NCBI GenBank assembly: GCA_949841365.1
Contig: CATKZI010000004.1
Coordinates: 64,959-128,958, forward strand
DNA from: an uncultured Candidatus Melainabacteria bacterium
Lineage (GTDB): Bacteria; Cyanobacteriota; Vampirovibrionia; Gastranaerophilales; Gastranaerophilaceae
DNA length: 64,000 nt
Direction of reading: 5' to 3'
Shown: piece after piece, positions 9,958 through 18,342 of the stretch
How positions within the stretch are numbered: the first letter of the stretch is position 1
Layout: every line of letters starts with the position of its first letter
Translations under genes and position numbers: made by a program
Notes under the pieces: model-generated
Database searches by the model: none
What the model saw: only the letters and a program-made list of their open reading frames with translations
Told to the model about the DNA's origin: nothing

Positions 9958-10694
9958 ATGAAAAGATATGATATATTGTTTAAAACCTTCGGGGGGGGGG
10001 CACTCTAGGCTTTACCCTTGCGGAAGTATTAATTACTCTTGGTATTATTGGGGTTGTTGCTGCAATGACAATTCCGACTTTGATGACTAAGCATCAGCAT
10101 AAAGTTAATGTTATTAAATGGCGTAAGGCTTATTCTCAATTTTCTCAGGCAGCATTAATGATGTCACAAGATTATAATACTTCTGATTTTAAAGAGGTGT
10201 TATTTGCCAATATTACTCAAAAAGATAGTGGCAATGTAACAACAAATGCTGTGATTGATCTTTTCAGTAAATATTTTAAAAATGTAAAAGCAAATTGTAA
10301 TGGCAATTGTAATGGTCGTAACGGATGGAATTGTAGTGGTATACTGTCTGACAACTATGAGAAGACCGGCAAGACAGGATATAAATATCTTAATGGAACA
10401 GATGCCGGATATTGGGTTTTGGGATATTATCCGACTGCTTGTTTTCAGACTCCTGATTTTGTTTTTGGAATAGATACAAATACGACACTTTACGGACGAA
10501 TTTCTATAGATGTAAACGGTATAAAACCGCCGAATGTAATTGGTAAAGATATATTTGTATTGAATATGAATAATTTAAGCAATGTTGTACCGGGCGGGGG
10601 CGAAAATTTTTATTCCGGCTTTGATTATGAATGTGATGAAAATGCAAAGTCCGGCGGACCAGCTTGTTCTGCAAAATATTTAATTAGTTACTAG
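9958..10694 (+). CDS. Type II secretion/type IV pilin-like prepilin, frame broken by a G10 tract
   Basis: RBS aaaggag then ATG 9958: MKRYDILFKTFGGGAL* ; pilin body GFTLAEVLITLGIIGVVAAMTIPTLM is in the frame that needs 11 (or 8) G. ORF track only has the downstream fragment 10065-10694. Confidence 0.82.
9989..10010 (+). repeat. G10 directional motif, copy 2
   Basis: TC-G10-C-ac-TCTAGGC; tract 9991-10000. Confidence 0.85.
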
Positions 10695-10720
10695 TATCAA
10701 TTTTATTGTATAATTATTGT

Positions 10721-11617
10721 ATGAATGATAAAAAACAACTTTATTATCAATATTTTCAGGATGAAATTTTACCTGTAATAAAACCGTTTGAAGCTGAGAG
10801 AGTGAGAACAGTCCGTAAAGTTATTTTTACTTCTGTTTTGTTCTTTTTTACCGGGATTGTTTTTGCGGGATTGTTTATTTTAAATGCAGTGTACAGTTTT
10901 ATTAATCCTATTGTATTGCCGATTTTATTGTTTTTAATGTACGTTTTTATTATAAAAAGTATTATAAATGTAATTATCGCATGTCGTGAATTTGAAAGAC
11001 AACTTGTTGATAAGGTTTTACCTTTATTTTTTGAACCAGTTGCAAGGTTCAGGAGATGGCCGGAAAAGGATTTGGAAACAATTTTGTCGTCAAAATTATT
11101 TGGAAATTTTGATGAATTGGAAGAACATTTATGCATATTCGGTTTTTATAACAATACTGCTGTAAGAATTTCTGATACAAGATTAACCATGCCTGTGAGA
11201 AGTTCTGTAAAATCTTATCTTTTTAAAGGTACAATGATTAAACTTGAATTGTCGAAATCAATTGAAAATCATGTAATTTTACTCTCCAAAAATCAAAAGA
11301 AGGCTAATAACTTTATGCAGATTAATCCGCATATTGATGATTTGAATAATTATTTGTATTGTTTTGCGCAAAAATCTGAGGATGTTAATTTTATTACTGA
11401 GGATTTTTGGAATGTTATAAAGAATTTTGGAGAAACTTATACCGCAAAAGGTTTTTCATTAGCTTATAAAGACAATGTTGTTTTAATTGCATTAAATCAG
11501 AAAAAACCGATGCAGTTTGGTTTCTTGTTTAAATCTTTGTTAAAAGCAAAAAACTATGATGACCTTATTAAACGGTTTATCATAGTTTTTGATTTGATTG
11601 ATTTATTAAACAGTTAG
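10721..11617 (+). CDS. DUF3137-like membrane protein
   Basis: YYQYFQDEILPVIKPFE followed by two TM helices; ORF 10706-11617 with ATG at 10721. Confidence 0.5.
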   Translation: MNDKKQLYYQYFQDEILPVIKPFEAERVRTVRKVIFTSVLFFFTGIVFAGLFILNAVYSFINPIVLPILLFLMYVFIIKSIINVIIACREFERQLVDKVLPLFFEPVARFRRWPEKDLETILSSKLFGNFDELEEHLCIFGFYNNTAVRISDTRLTMPVRSSVKSYLFKGTMIKLELSKSIENHVILLSKNQKKANNFMQINPHIDDLNNYLYCFAQKSEDVNFITEDFWNVIKNFGETYTAKGFSLAYKDNVVLIALNQKKPMQFGFLFKSLLKAKNYDDLIKRFIIVFDLIDLLNS

Positions 11618-14280
11618 GCTATTTTGTTTATGCCTTGTTGTTTTTTGTCGCGTTTTACGTACATATAACCTGCTGTACCGATAGCTACGATGCACGCTCC
11701 GGCGATGAGCATACCATTAACCCATCTGTTTCTAAGTTTGTGTGTACTTTCTTGTGTGGCAGCAGCAACTGCATCAGCGATTCCAAATTTTTCTCCTACT
11801 AAACGTCTTAGCGGGTTTCTGTTTCTTGCTTGGATTCCTTTATCTACTTCAAAAACTTCTGTCATATAGCGTTCGTTAGCTGATTTGCCACCGTTAAATG
11901 CTCCATTTTCATGCCAATCCATTTTTTGTGTAATTGCATCCTGAACCATTTGAGCATATGTTTTTTGTCCATAGTCAGTTGTTGCGGCAATCATGCATTC
12001 GCGAACTTCCGAAGCATTTGAGAACATTCTTGCAGAATCTATAGTGTTACCGATTTCTTCGCCGTTTTTGCCTGCAAATTCAGCTGTATTTATTCCAAGT
12101 TCTTCAATACTTCTAAGATATGCATTGCGTGTCAGATATCCTCTTGTTGCAGTTACAAAATCAGGAGCTCCGCCTGTTCTTGTAGACACAACCGGTGTAC
12201 CTGCAGCGAATGATTCAAGCGGTGTGATGCCGCAAGGTTCATAGCGTGATGTGAATATAGAATGTGTCGCACAGCCTACAAGTCTGTTCGGGAAAAATCC
12301 GTTTACATAGCAGGCATTACCTTTATATATTCCGCCGTCAAGTTCTTCAATTTGTCTGATAATATCTTTTATCCAGCCGTAATCTCTAGCACCTTCATCC
12401 CAAACGCCTGCGCCTACGATTAATTTTGTATGTTGTTTGGTTTCTTTTGGAACTGAAGGATCTTTTAAAAAGTCTAAGAATGCCTGGAATGTTGACGGAT
12501 AACCTTTTTGTCTGTCTGGTCTGCCCCATCCCATAAACAGCATATCTCCTTCTTTGTATCCGTCAAGGTGTCCGATTACGGTTGCACCTTTGGAAACTTG
12601 GTTTTGACTAAAGAACATGTTTATAACACCGTTTTGCCCACCGAGATCAAAAGCAGATGCAAGTGAATCTAAGAACCACTTTGTATTGGATTTTTTAGCT
12701 TTCAATACTTCATCAATGTTGTCCGAAATTAATTTACCGTCTTCTATTACCGCTTTGTATTCGTATGGTGTAAAACCTGCTTTTGCAAGAGTCAAGCCGT
12801 TAGTTTCGCCGCCTTGGCAAAAGTTTGCAGTCGCATCATTCAATCTTAAGTTAGCAGGAGTACTGCCGTTTGTAATATCAATTGTCGGAATTTCTGCAAG
12901 TTTTCTTGTTAAAAACTGTGCAATATCAGGTGTTGCAAGTGATTTCATTTCTTTTCCGTAATTGACAGAAACCGTACCTGCTGTCATGTTTTGCGGATTT
13001 AATTTTGCGGCACTGATAGGTGCCATTGTTATATTGAATGTTCTTAAATCACCATCTGCGAAATCGTCAAGGAAGTTTTCCATAAACGGACGCATAATCT
13101 GGTTTACGAAACGTCTTTCTTCTGCCGTTGCAGTAGCCCATTTCGCTTCGATTTCTTTAAGTTGTTCAATTTGCGGGTGTTGTTTTAAAAGTTCTATATC
13201 CTGTTTTTCTGCAACCATTCTGAAAAATTCAAACGGATTGCTTTCTGCTCCCTGGTAATCTCTTCCGGGATTGTGGAATGTGCCGTGAACTCTCAAACCG
13301 TCATAATAAGTGTTTCCAAAGTGAGACTGGTCAGCGATTGCATTCATTACCATAAATGCAGGGCGGTCATGAAGCCACCAGTTTGCAGGATTGTAATGTC
13401 CGTGTTCGGGAGTATTCAAATGCGGCATAATCTCAACTAACGCACGATTATTATCTGCATAAGCTACGTTTGTGCTGACAGCGTGAACTCCGCCGTTTGT
13501 GCCGTATGTACCTGTTGTTCCATATGTTCCATAAGTACCGTAAGTGCCATAAGTTCCGTATGTACCGTATCCGCCGGCTTGTCCTGCACCGTAAGCATTG
13601 CTTAATCGAGCAAGTCCTTCGGTATGGACAAAATATGCAGAGTTACGTTCGCCTTCTAAATCAGAGATGTCAGGTGCTCTGAATAATCTGTATGTAACTT
13701 TTTGCTGCTCAGCAATCCCTGTATCAGAAGGTCTTATAAAAGAACCCTGTACACCTGCATCAACGAGTCGTATGTATTTTGATTTGCCGTCTGCGTTTGG
13801 CGGCATCTGAATTGCATAATGTAATTCTTCTCCGACATCTAATTTTAATCTTTTGGCAATATCTTCTAATGTTTCATTTTGTCCTGCAGAGAAAAAACTT
13901 GTTTCCGGCAAACTTTCAGGACGATGACCTTTTTTTATTTTTATAACTCTTACACCGCCATCATCGTTGCCGTAACTGTGGTATGGTGCAAAATCTCTAA
14001 CGTCAGCACTTTCATGTGTTCTCCAACTTTCCGGAGCTTCTTTGGCTACAACCCCAAGACCGCCTTGATCGTACATTTTTGATTTAAATCTTTTATTTTC
14101 GGGAGCATAAGATGCAAATTGATGTATATTTTTATCTTGTCCTGTAAAGTGAAGTATAACTCCGCTTCGGGGTGGGGGAACACTCATTGATAAAGGAACA
14201 GCTTTGTTTGATTTCCTTACAGATTGTGTGTTGTTTCGATACTGTGCCTGTATTGCAGGCATAACTGAATTAATTCTCAT
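11614..14280 (-). CDS. Glycogen/starch synthase-like glycosyltransferase with long lineage-specific N-terminus
   Basis: GT-B C-terminal motifs (SRYEPCGITPLESFAAGTPVVSTRTGGAPDFV), C-terminal TM, internal (YGT)n repeat. Confidence 0.75.
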   Translation of the reverse strand: MRINSVMPAIQAQYRNNTQSVRKSNKAVPLSMSVPPPRSGVILHFTGQDKNIHQFASYAPENKRFKSKMYDQGGLGVVAKEAPESWRTHESADVRDFAPYHSYGNDDGGVRVIKIKKGHRPESLPETSFFSAGQNETLEDIAKRLKLDVGEELHYAIQMPPNADGKSKYIRLVDAGVQGSFIRPSDTGIAEQQKVTYRLFRAPDISDLEGERNSAYFVHTEGLARLSNAYGAGQAGGYGTYGTYGTYGTYGTYGTTGTYGTNGGVHAVSTNVAYADNNRALVEIMPHLNTPEHGHYNPANWWLHDRPAFMVMNAIADQSHFGNTYYDGLRVHGTFHNPGRDYQGAESNPFEFFRMVAEKQDIELLKQHPQIEQLKEIEAKWATATAEERRFVNQIMRPFMENFLDDFADGDLRTFNITMAPISAAKLNPQNMTAGTVSVNYGKEMKSLATPDIAQFLTRKLAEIPTIDITNGSTPANLRLNDATANFCQGGETNGLTLAKAGFTPYEYKAVIEDGKLISDNIDEVLKAKKSNTKWFLDSLASAFDLGGQNGVINMFFSQNQVSKGATVIGHLDGYKEGDMLFMGWGRPDRQKGYPSTFQAFLDFLKDPSVPKETKQHTKLIVGAGVWDEGARDYGWIKDIIRQIEELDGGIYKGNACYVNGFFPNRLVGCATHSIFTSRYEPCGITPLESFAAGTPVVSTRTGGAPDFVTATRGYLTRNAYLRSIEELGINTAEFAGKNGEEIGNTIDSARMFSNASEVRECMIAATTDYGQKTYAQMVQDAITQKMDWHENGAFNGGKSANERYMTEVFEVDKGIQARNRNPLRRLVGEKFGIADAVAAATQESTHKLRNRWVNGMLIAGACIVAIGTAGYMYVKRDKKQQGINKIA
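13496..13573 (-). repeat. 9-bp tandem repeat encoding (YGT)n in glycogen-synthase-like ORF
   Basis: Protein GGYGTYGTYGTYGTYGTYGTTGTYGTNGG; DNA units of the type (c)cgtatgtac/ccataagta. Confidence 0.8.
14167..14178 (+). repeat. degenerate G-tract copy (G4TG5)
   Basis: TC-GGGGTGGGGG-A; lacks the 3' TNTRNGC part. Confidence 0.5.
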
Positions 14281-14459
14281 AAATTTACACCCTTACCCTT
14301 TGATGCAGATACTATTTCTCCATCTTTTATAATAAATCGCGAGCAAAATTTTTTTCAACAGTATTAAGTTATTTTATTAAGAAATATTAAGTAAACTTTT
14401 TTCAATATTTTAAGTATTTTTGTCAGGTTTACAGTAAGATAAAATTAAAAGGGGAACAG

Positions 14460-15743
14460 ATGGACAGATTTTTTGGAATTTTTGGGATTATATTAGTATT
14501 CGGCATTGCATTTTTAATGTCTAATAACCGAAAAGCTATAAATTATAAAACGGTCGGAACGGGTTTTTTATTACAAATCTTGCTGGCTGTTTTTATTTTT
14601 AAAGTGCCTTTGGGTAGAGCTATTGTATTTAATATAGGGTTATTTATCCAAAAAATTCTGGAATTTGCCAAAGAAGGCGGCTCATTTGTTTTCGGCCCTT
14701 TGATGACCGAACATAAAATTACTGCAGTATTTGGAGAAGGTGCTCAGGTATTTGCATTGCAATTGATTGCATCTTTAATATTTATGATGATTTTGGTTAA
14801 TATTCTTTATTATTACGGAATTATGCAAAGAGTTGTTCCGCTTTTCGGCAAAGCTATGAATAAGCTTATGGGAGTAAGCGGAGCTGAGGCTTTATCAAAT
14901 GTTGCAAGTGCATTTGTAGGACAAATCGCGGCACAAATTATGATAAGACCATATCTTGCAAAACTTACACGTTCTGAACTTCTGGCTTCTATGGCAGGAA
15001 GCATGGCATGTATTTCCGGAGCTACAATGCCTATTTATATAGGCATGGGAATTCCTGCACAATATTTGCTTGCCTCATCTGTTATGGCAGTTCCGGGGGC
15101 ACTTATATTATCTAAAATTATTTATCCAGAAACGGGAGTGCCAGAAACCAGTGAAGATATCAAAATCACATACAGCAAGCGAAGAAAACCTTATATAAAT
15201 GTATTTGATGCAATATCGTCAGGCGCGTCTGAGGGTATGAAAGTTGCAATTAATGTAACTGCAATGATTCTTGCATTGGTTGCTCTTGTTGCGATGATTG
15301 ACTGGATTTTAGGGGGCGTTGGCTTATTAATCGTTAAATATCTGCATATAAACTTTGCGACATTTGATTTGAATGATCTTTCATTAAAATTAATTTTAGG
15401 TAAAATATTCTCACTGTTTGCTTATCTTATGGGAGTACCTATGGAAGAAGCAACAACTGTCGGCAGTTTAATGGGTACAAAACTTGTATTAAACGAAATG
15501 GTTGCATATTTTGATTTAACAACATTACCTCAGGCTTTATCCGAAAAAAGTTTCTTAATTGCAAGTTTTGCGTTATGCAGTTTTGGTAATCTTGGTTCAA
15601 TTGCAATTCAATTGGGCGGTATCGGCGAACTTGCACCAAACCAGCGTAAAAACCTTGCACGCTTAGGGGTAAGAGCTTTAATCTGCGGTACATTAACATG
15701 TTACCTGTCAGCATCAATTGCAGGTATATTGTTTAAGGGTTAA
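14460..15743 (+). CDS. Concentrative nucleoside transporter (NupC family)
   Basis: CNT signature regions (GVSGAEALSNVASAFVGQ; CGFGNLGSIAIQLGG-like CSFGNLGSIAIQLGGIGELAPNQR). Confidence 0.92.
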   Translation: MDRFFGIFGIILVFGIAFLMSNNRKAINYKTVGTGFLLQILLAVFIFKVPLGRAIVFNIGLFIQKILEFAKEGGSFVFGPLMTEHKITAVFGEGAQVFALQLIASLIFMMILVNILYYYGIMQRVVPLFGKAMNKLMGVSGAEALSNVASAFVGQIAAQIMIRPYLAKLTRSELLASMAGSMACISGATMPIYIGMGIPAQYLLASSVMAVPGALILSKIIYPETGVPETSEDIKITYSKRRKPYINVFDAISSGASEGMKVAINVTAMILALVALVAMIDWILGGVGLLIVKYLHINFATFDLNDLSLKLILGKIFSLFAYLMGVPMEEATTVGSLMGTKLVLNEMVAYFDLTTLPQALSEKSFLIASFALCSFGNLGSIAIQLGGIGELAPNQRKNLARLGVRALICGTLTCYLSASIAGILFKG

Positions 15744-16032
15744 TGTATTTGCTCCAGTCGCCTTCGAGGTTTTTGATAAATCTGTGAGCATCAATTACAT
15801 CATCGTAAGTAATCGGGTCAGGTCCCTCTTGAACTTCAAGAGGTTCATAAACATCTATGTCAGAGAAACCTAAGAATGCAACACCGAAATTTTTACCGCA
15901 GTGTTGACATGTAAGACTTATTACAGTCAAACCTTCTTCCTCACGTTTTATGGTAATTGAATTTTCGTCAAAACCGTTACGACAGTGTGAGCAGCATAGA
16001 TTATTAAATAATTTTTCGATTTTCTTTTTCAT
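15733..16032 (-). CDS. Zinc-ribbon-containing small protein
   Basis: CCSHC...CQHC cysteine pairs. Confidence 0.6.
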   Translation of the reverse strand: MKKKIEKLFNNLCCSHCRNGFDENSITIKREEEGLTVISLTCQHCGKNFGVAFLGFSDIDVYEPLEVQEGPDPITYDDVIDAHRFIKNLEGDWSKYINP

Positions 16033-16145
16033 AAAGTCCTCAACAAATATTATAATATAATTTGTTAAAAAATGTTAATTTCTGTTCCATTTTGGGAATA
16101 ATATAGTATAGTAAACATGGTCTTTTTATATAGGAGTGTTTAATT

Positions 16146-16241
16146 ATGGAAGCTATCAACCTAATCCTTTTTGGTTTTATCGTCTACACTGCGTTGATTG
16201 TAGTGCCAAGCATTTGGGAAGAATTAACCACTGAAGGATAA
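16146..16241 (+). CDS. 31-aa single-TM microprotein
   Basis: RBS ataggag upstream of ATG; MEAINLILFGFIVYTALIVVPSIWEELTTEG; not in ORF track because of size; AT-rich promoter-like sequence upstream. Confidence 0.55.
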   Translation: MEAINLILFGFIVYTALIVVPSIWEELTTEG

Positions 16242-16330
16242 GCTCAAAATTTAAGACGAGCAATTTTCTAAAGAGTTCCTTTTTTGACAAAAAAACTCGA
16301 GGTGTGGAGAGGTATTTTAATTATAAAGTG

Positions 16331-17695
16331 TTAGTTAGACAATATTTCGTTTAAGCATTCTAATGCAATGTCTGTTACGAAATCCATATCTTTGCGCTCA
16401 ATTATCAATGGCGGGTTAAAATATATTACATCTCCGAGAGGACGAAGTATTACGCCTTTTTTTAATGCTTTTTTGTATATTTGATAGCCTGTTCTCAAAC
16501 TGCTGTCTAAAGGTTCTTTTGTTTCTTTGTTTTTAACAAGCTCAATCGCATTGATAAGTCCAATATGACGAACTTCACCAACATTTGGGTGTGAAAGAAA
16601 TTTTTCTTTAATAATGTTGTTGAAGTAAATTGCGTTTTCCTGAGCTCGTTTTAGAATTGTGCCGTCTTCCATTAAGTCCAAAACCGCATTTGCGCAAGAG
16701 CAAGCAAGAGGGTTTCCGCTATAGGTATGGCTGTGCATAAAGGCTTTTCCCGTACCGTAATCGTCATAAAATGCGTCATAGATTTTTTGAGTTGTAACAA
16801 AGAGTGCCATTGGCATGTAACCGCCGGTTAAACCTTTAGAAAGGCACATGATATCAGGTGATACTCCGGCATGTTCAAATGCAAACATTTTACCTGTTCT
16901 GCCGTATCCCGTTGCAATTTCATCGGCAATTAAATGAACGTTATATTGGTCGCATAGTTCTCGCAACTTCTTTAAATACAATGGCGGATAAATTTTCATA
17001 CCTGCAGAACCTTGTAAAAGTGGTTCTACAAGCAGAGCACATGTTTCATCTCCGTATTTTGCAAATGTTTCAACTGCTTTTTGGGCGCATTCGCAATTAC
17101 AGTTGTCGCGGCATTTACCATATGGGCATCTGTAGCAATCCGGACCTTCTATTTTTATAACGTCCATTAAAATGGGTTTATAAAGCTTTGTATAAAGGTC
17201 GCAATCTCCGACAGACAGCGCTCCGATAGTTTCTCCATGGTAAGCTTCCGAAAGTGCCATAAATCTCGTTTTTTGAGGGTTTCCGGTTTGTTCGTGATAT
17301 TGAAAACTTACCTTCATTGCAGCTTCAATTGCAGATGATCCGTTGTCGGTAAAATTAAATTTGCACAAACCTTCAGGCAGGATTTTTGACAAACGTTCGC
17401 AAAGTCTTATTGCTTGTTTGTGGGTAAAGTTTGCAAAAATAACATGTTCAAGTTTGCCTGCCTGTTTTTTTAATTCTTCCGAAATATGCGGATTGCAATG
17501 TCCTAAAAGGTTGCACCACCAAGAACTTATGACATCAACGTAGCGTTTTCCTTCTGTATCATAGAGATAAACACCTTCACCACGCTCGATTACTATTGGT
17601 TTTAACTCCTCATAATCTTTCATCTGTGAGCATGGATGCCATATATATTTTAAATCTTTTTCAGCTAAATTGTTCATAATATCTCCTTGGTGCAA
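16331..17695 (-). CDS. bioA: Adenosylmethionine-8-amino-7-oxononanoate aminotransferase
   Basis: Class III aminotransferase motifs (DVISSWWCNLLGHCNPHI, LIADEIATGYGRTGKMFAFEHAGVSPDIMCLSKGLTGGYMPMA); adjacent to bioD. Confidence 0.94.
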   Translation of the reverse strand: MHQGDIMNNLAEKDLKYIWHPCSQMKDYEELKPIVIERGEGVYLYDTEGKRYVDVISSWWCNLLGHCNPHISEELKKQAGKLEHVIFANFTHKQAIRLCERLSKILPEGLCKFNFTDNGSSAIEAAMKVSFQYHEQTGNPQKTRFMALSEAYHGETIGALSVGDCDLYTKLYKPILMDVIKIEGPDCYRCPYGKCRDNCNCECAQKAVETFAKYGDETCALLVEPLLQGSAGMKIYPPLYLKKLRELCDQYNVHLIADEIATGYGRTGKMFAFEHAGVSPDIMCLSKGLTGGYMPMALFVTTQKIYDAFYDDYGTGKAFMHSHTYSGNPLACSCANAVLDLMEDGTILKRAQENAIYFNNIIKEKFLSHPNVGEVRHIGLINAIELVKNKETKEPLDSSLRTGYQIYKKALKKGVILRPLGDVIYFNPPLIIERKDMDFVTDIALECLNEILSN

Positions 17696-18291
17696 ATTTC
17701 TGTATCACCTGTTTTTACTGTTGCAAGAACCTTAATTCCGGTTAGTTTTTCAACCATTTTTTTGTTGTCAACTTGCATAAAATCTGTTTCGTCATAGTTA
17801 TTTAAAATAATGCCTTTGACGTTTATTCCATGATTTTTGGCATATTCCACGGTCAAAACCGTTGAATTTATTGTCCCGAGACTTGCTGATGCGACAATTA
17901 TAATATCAAGTCCGAGAGCTTTTATAACATCAGGTAACAGCAAATCATCCCCAAACGGACATACAATCCCGCCTGCTCCCTCTACTACCATAAAATCAAA
18001 ATCTTTTTGAATTCTTTCAAAATCAGATTTAATCTTGTCAAGTTTTATCGGGTTGTTTTCAAGCTGTGATGCAAGATGCGGGGAAACTGCCGGTTTGAAT
18101 TTATATGATACGTAATCACCTTTTTTAATCCCTGAAGTTTCTATAACATATTCACAGTCATTCGGGTAAACATCTCCGCTGAGTGCGGGTTTGTAATATC
18201 CACAGTTTGGTATTGACTTTACTAAAAGTGCAGAAACATAAGTTTTTCCGACATCTGTCCCTGTCGCTGTTATAAATATCCCTCTTTTCAT
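17674..18291 (-). CDS. bioD: Dethiobiotin synthase
   Basis: MKRGIFITATGTDVGKTYVSALL, VEGAGGIVCPF. Confidence 0.95.
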   Translation of the reverse strand: MKRGIFITATGTDVGKTYVSALLVKSIPNCGYYKPALSGDVYPNDCEYVIETSGIKKGDYVSYKFKPAVSPHLASQLENNPIKLDKIKSDFERIQKDFDFMVVEGAGGIVCPFGDDLLLPDVIKALGLDIIIVASASLGTINSTVLTVEYAKNHGINVKGIILNNYDETDFMQVDNKKMVEKLTGIKVLATVKTGDTEICTKEIL

Positions 18292-18342
18292 TTTTTCTCC
18301 TTATAAAAAATTCCCTCGCAATCGGCGAGGGAATACAGTTTA

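Noticed and set aside
10592-10600. gggcggggg near the 3' end of prepilin 2 as another cassette copy
   Set aside because: Only 9 nt, interrupted by C, not preceded by TC and lacks TNTRNGC; it simply encodes PGGGE.
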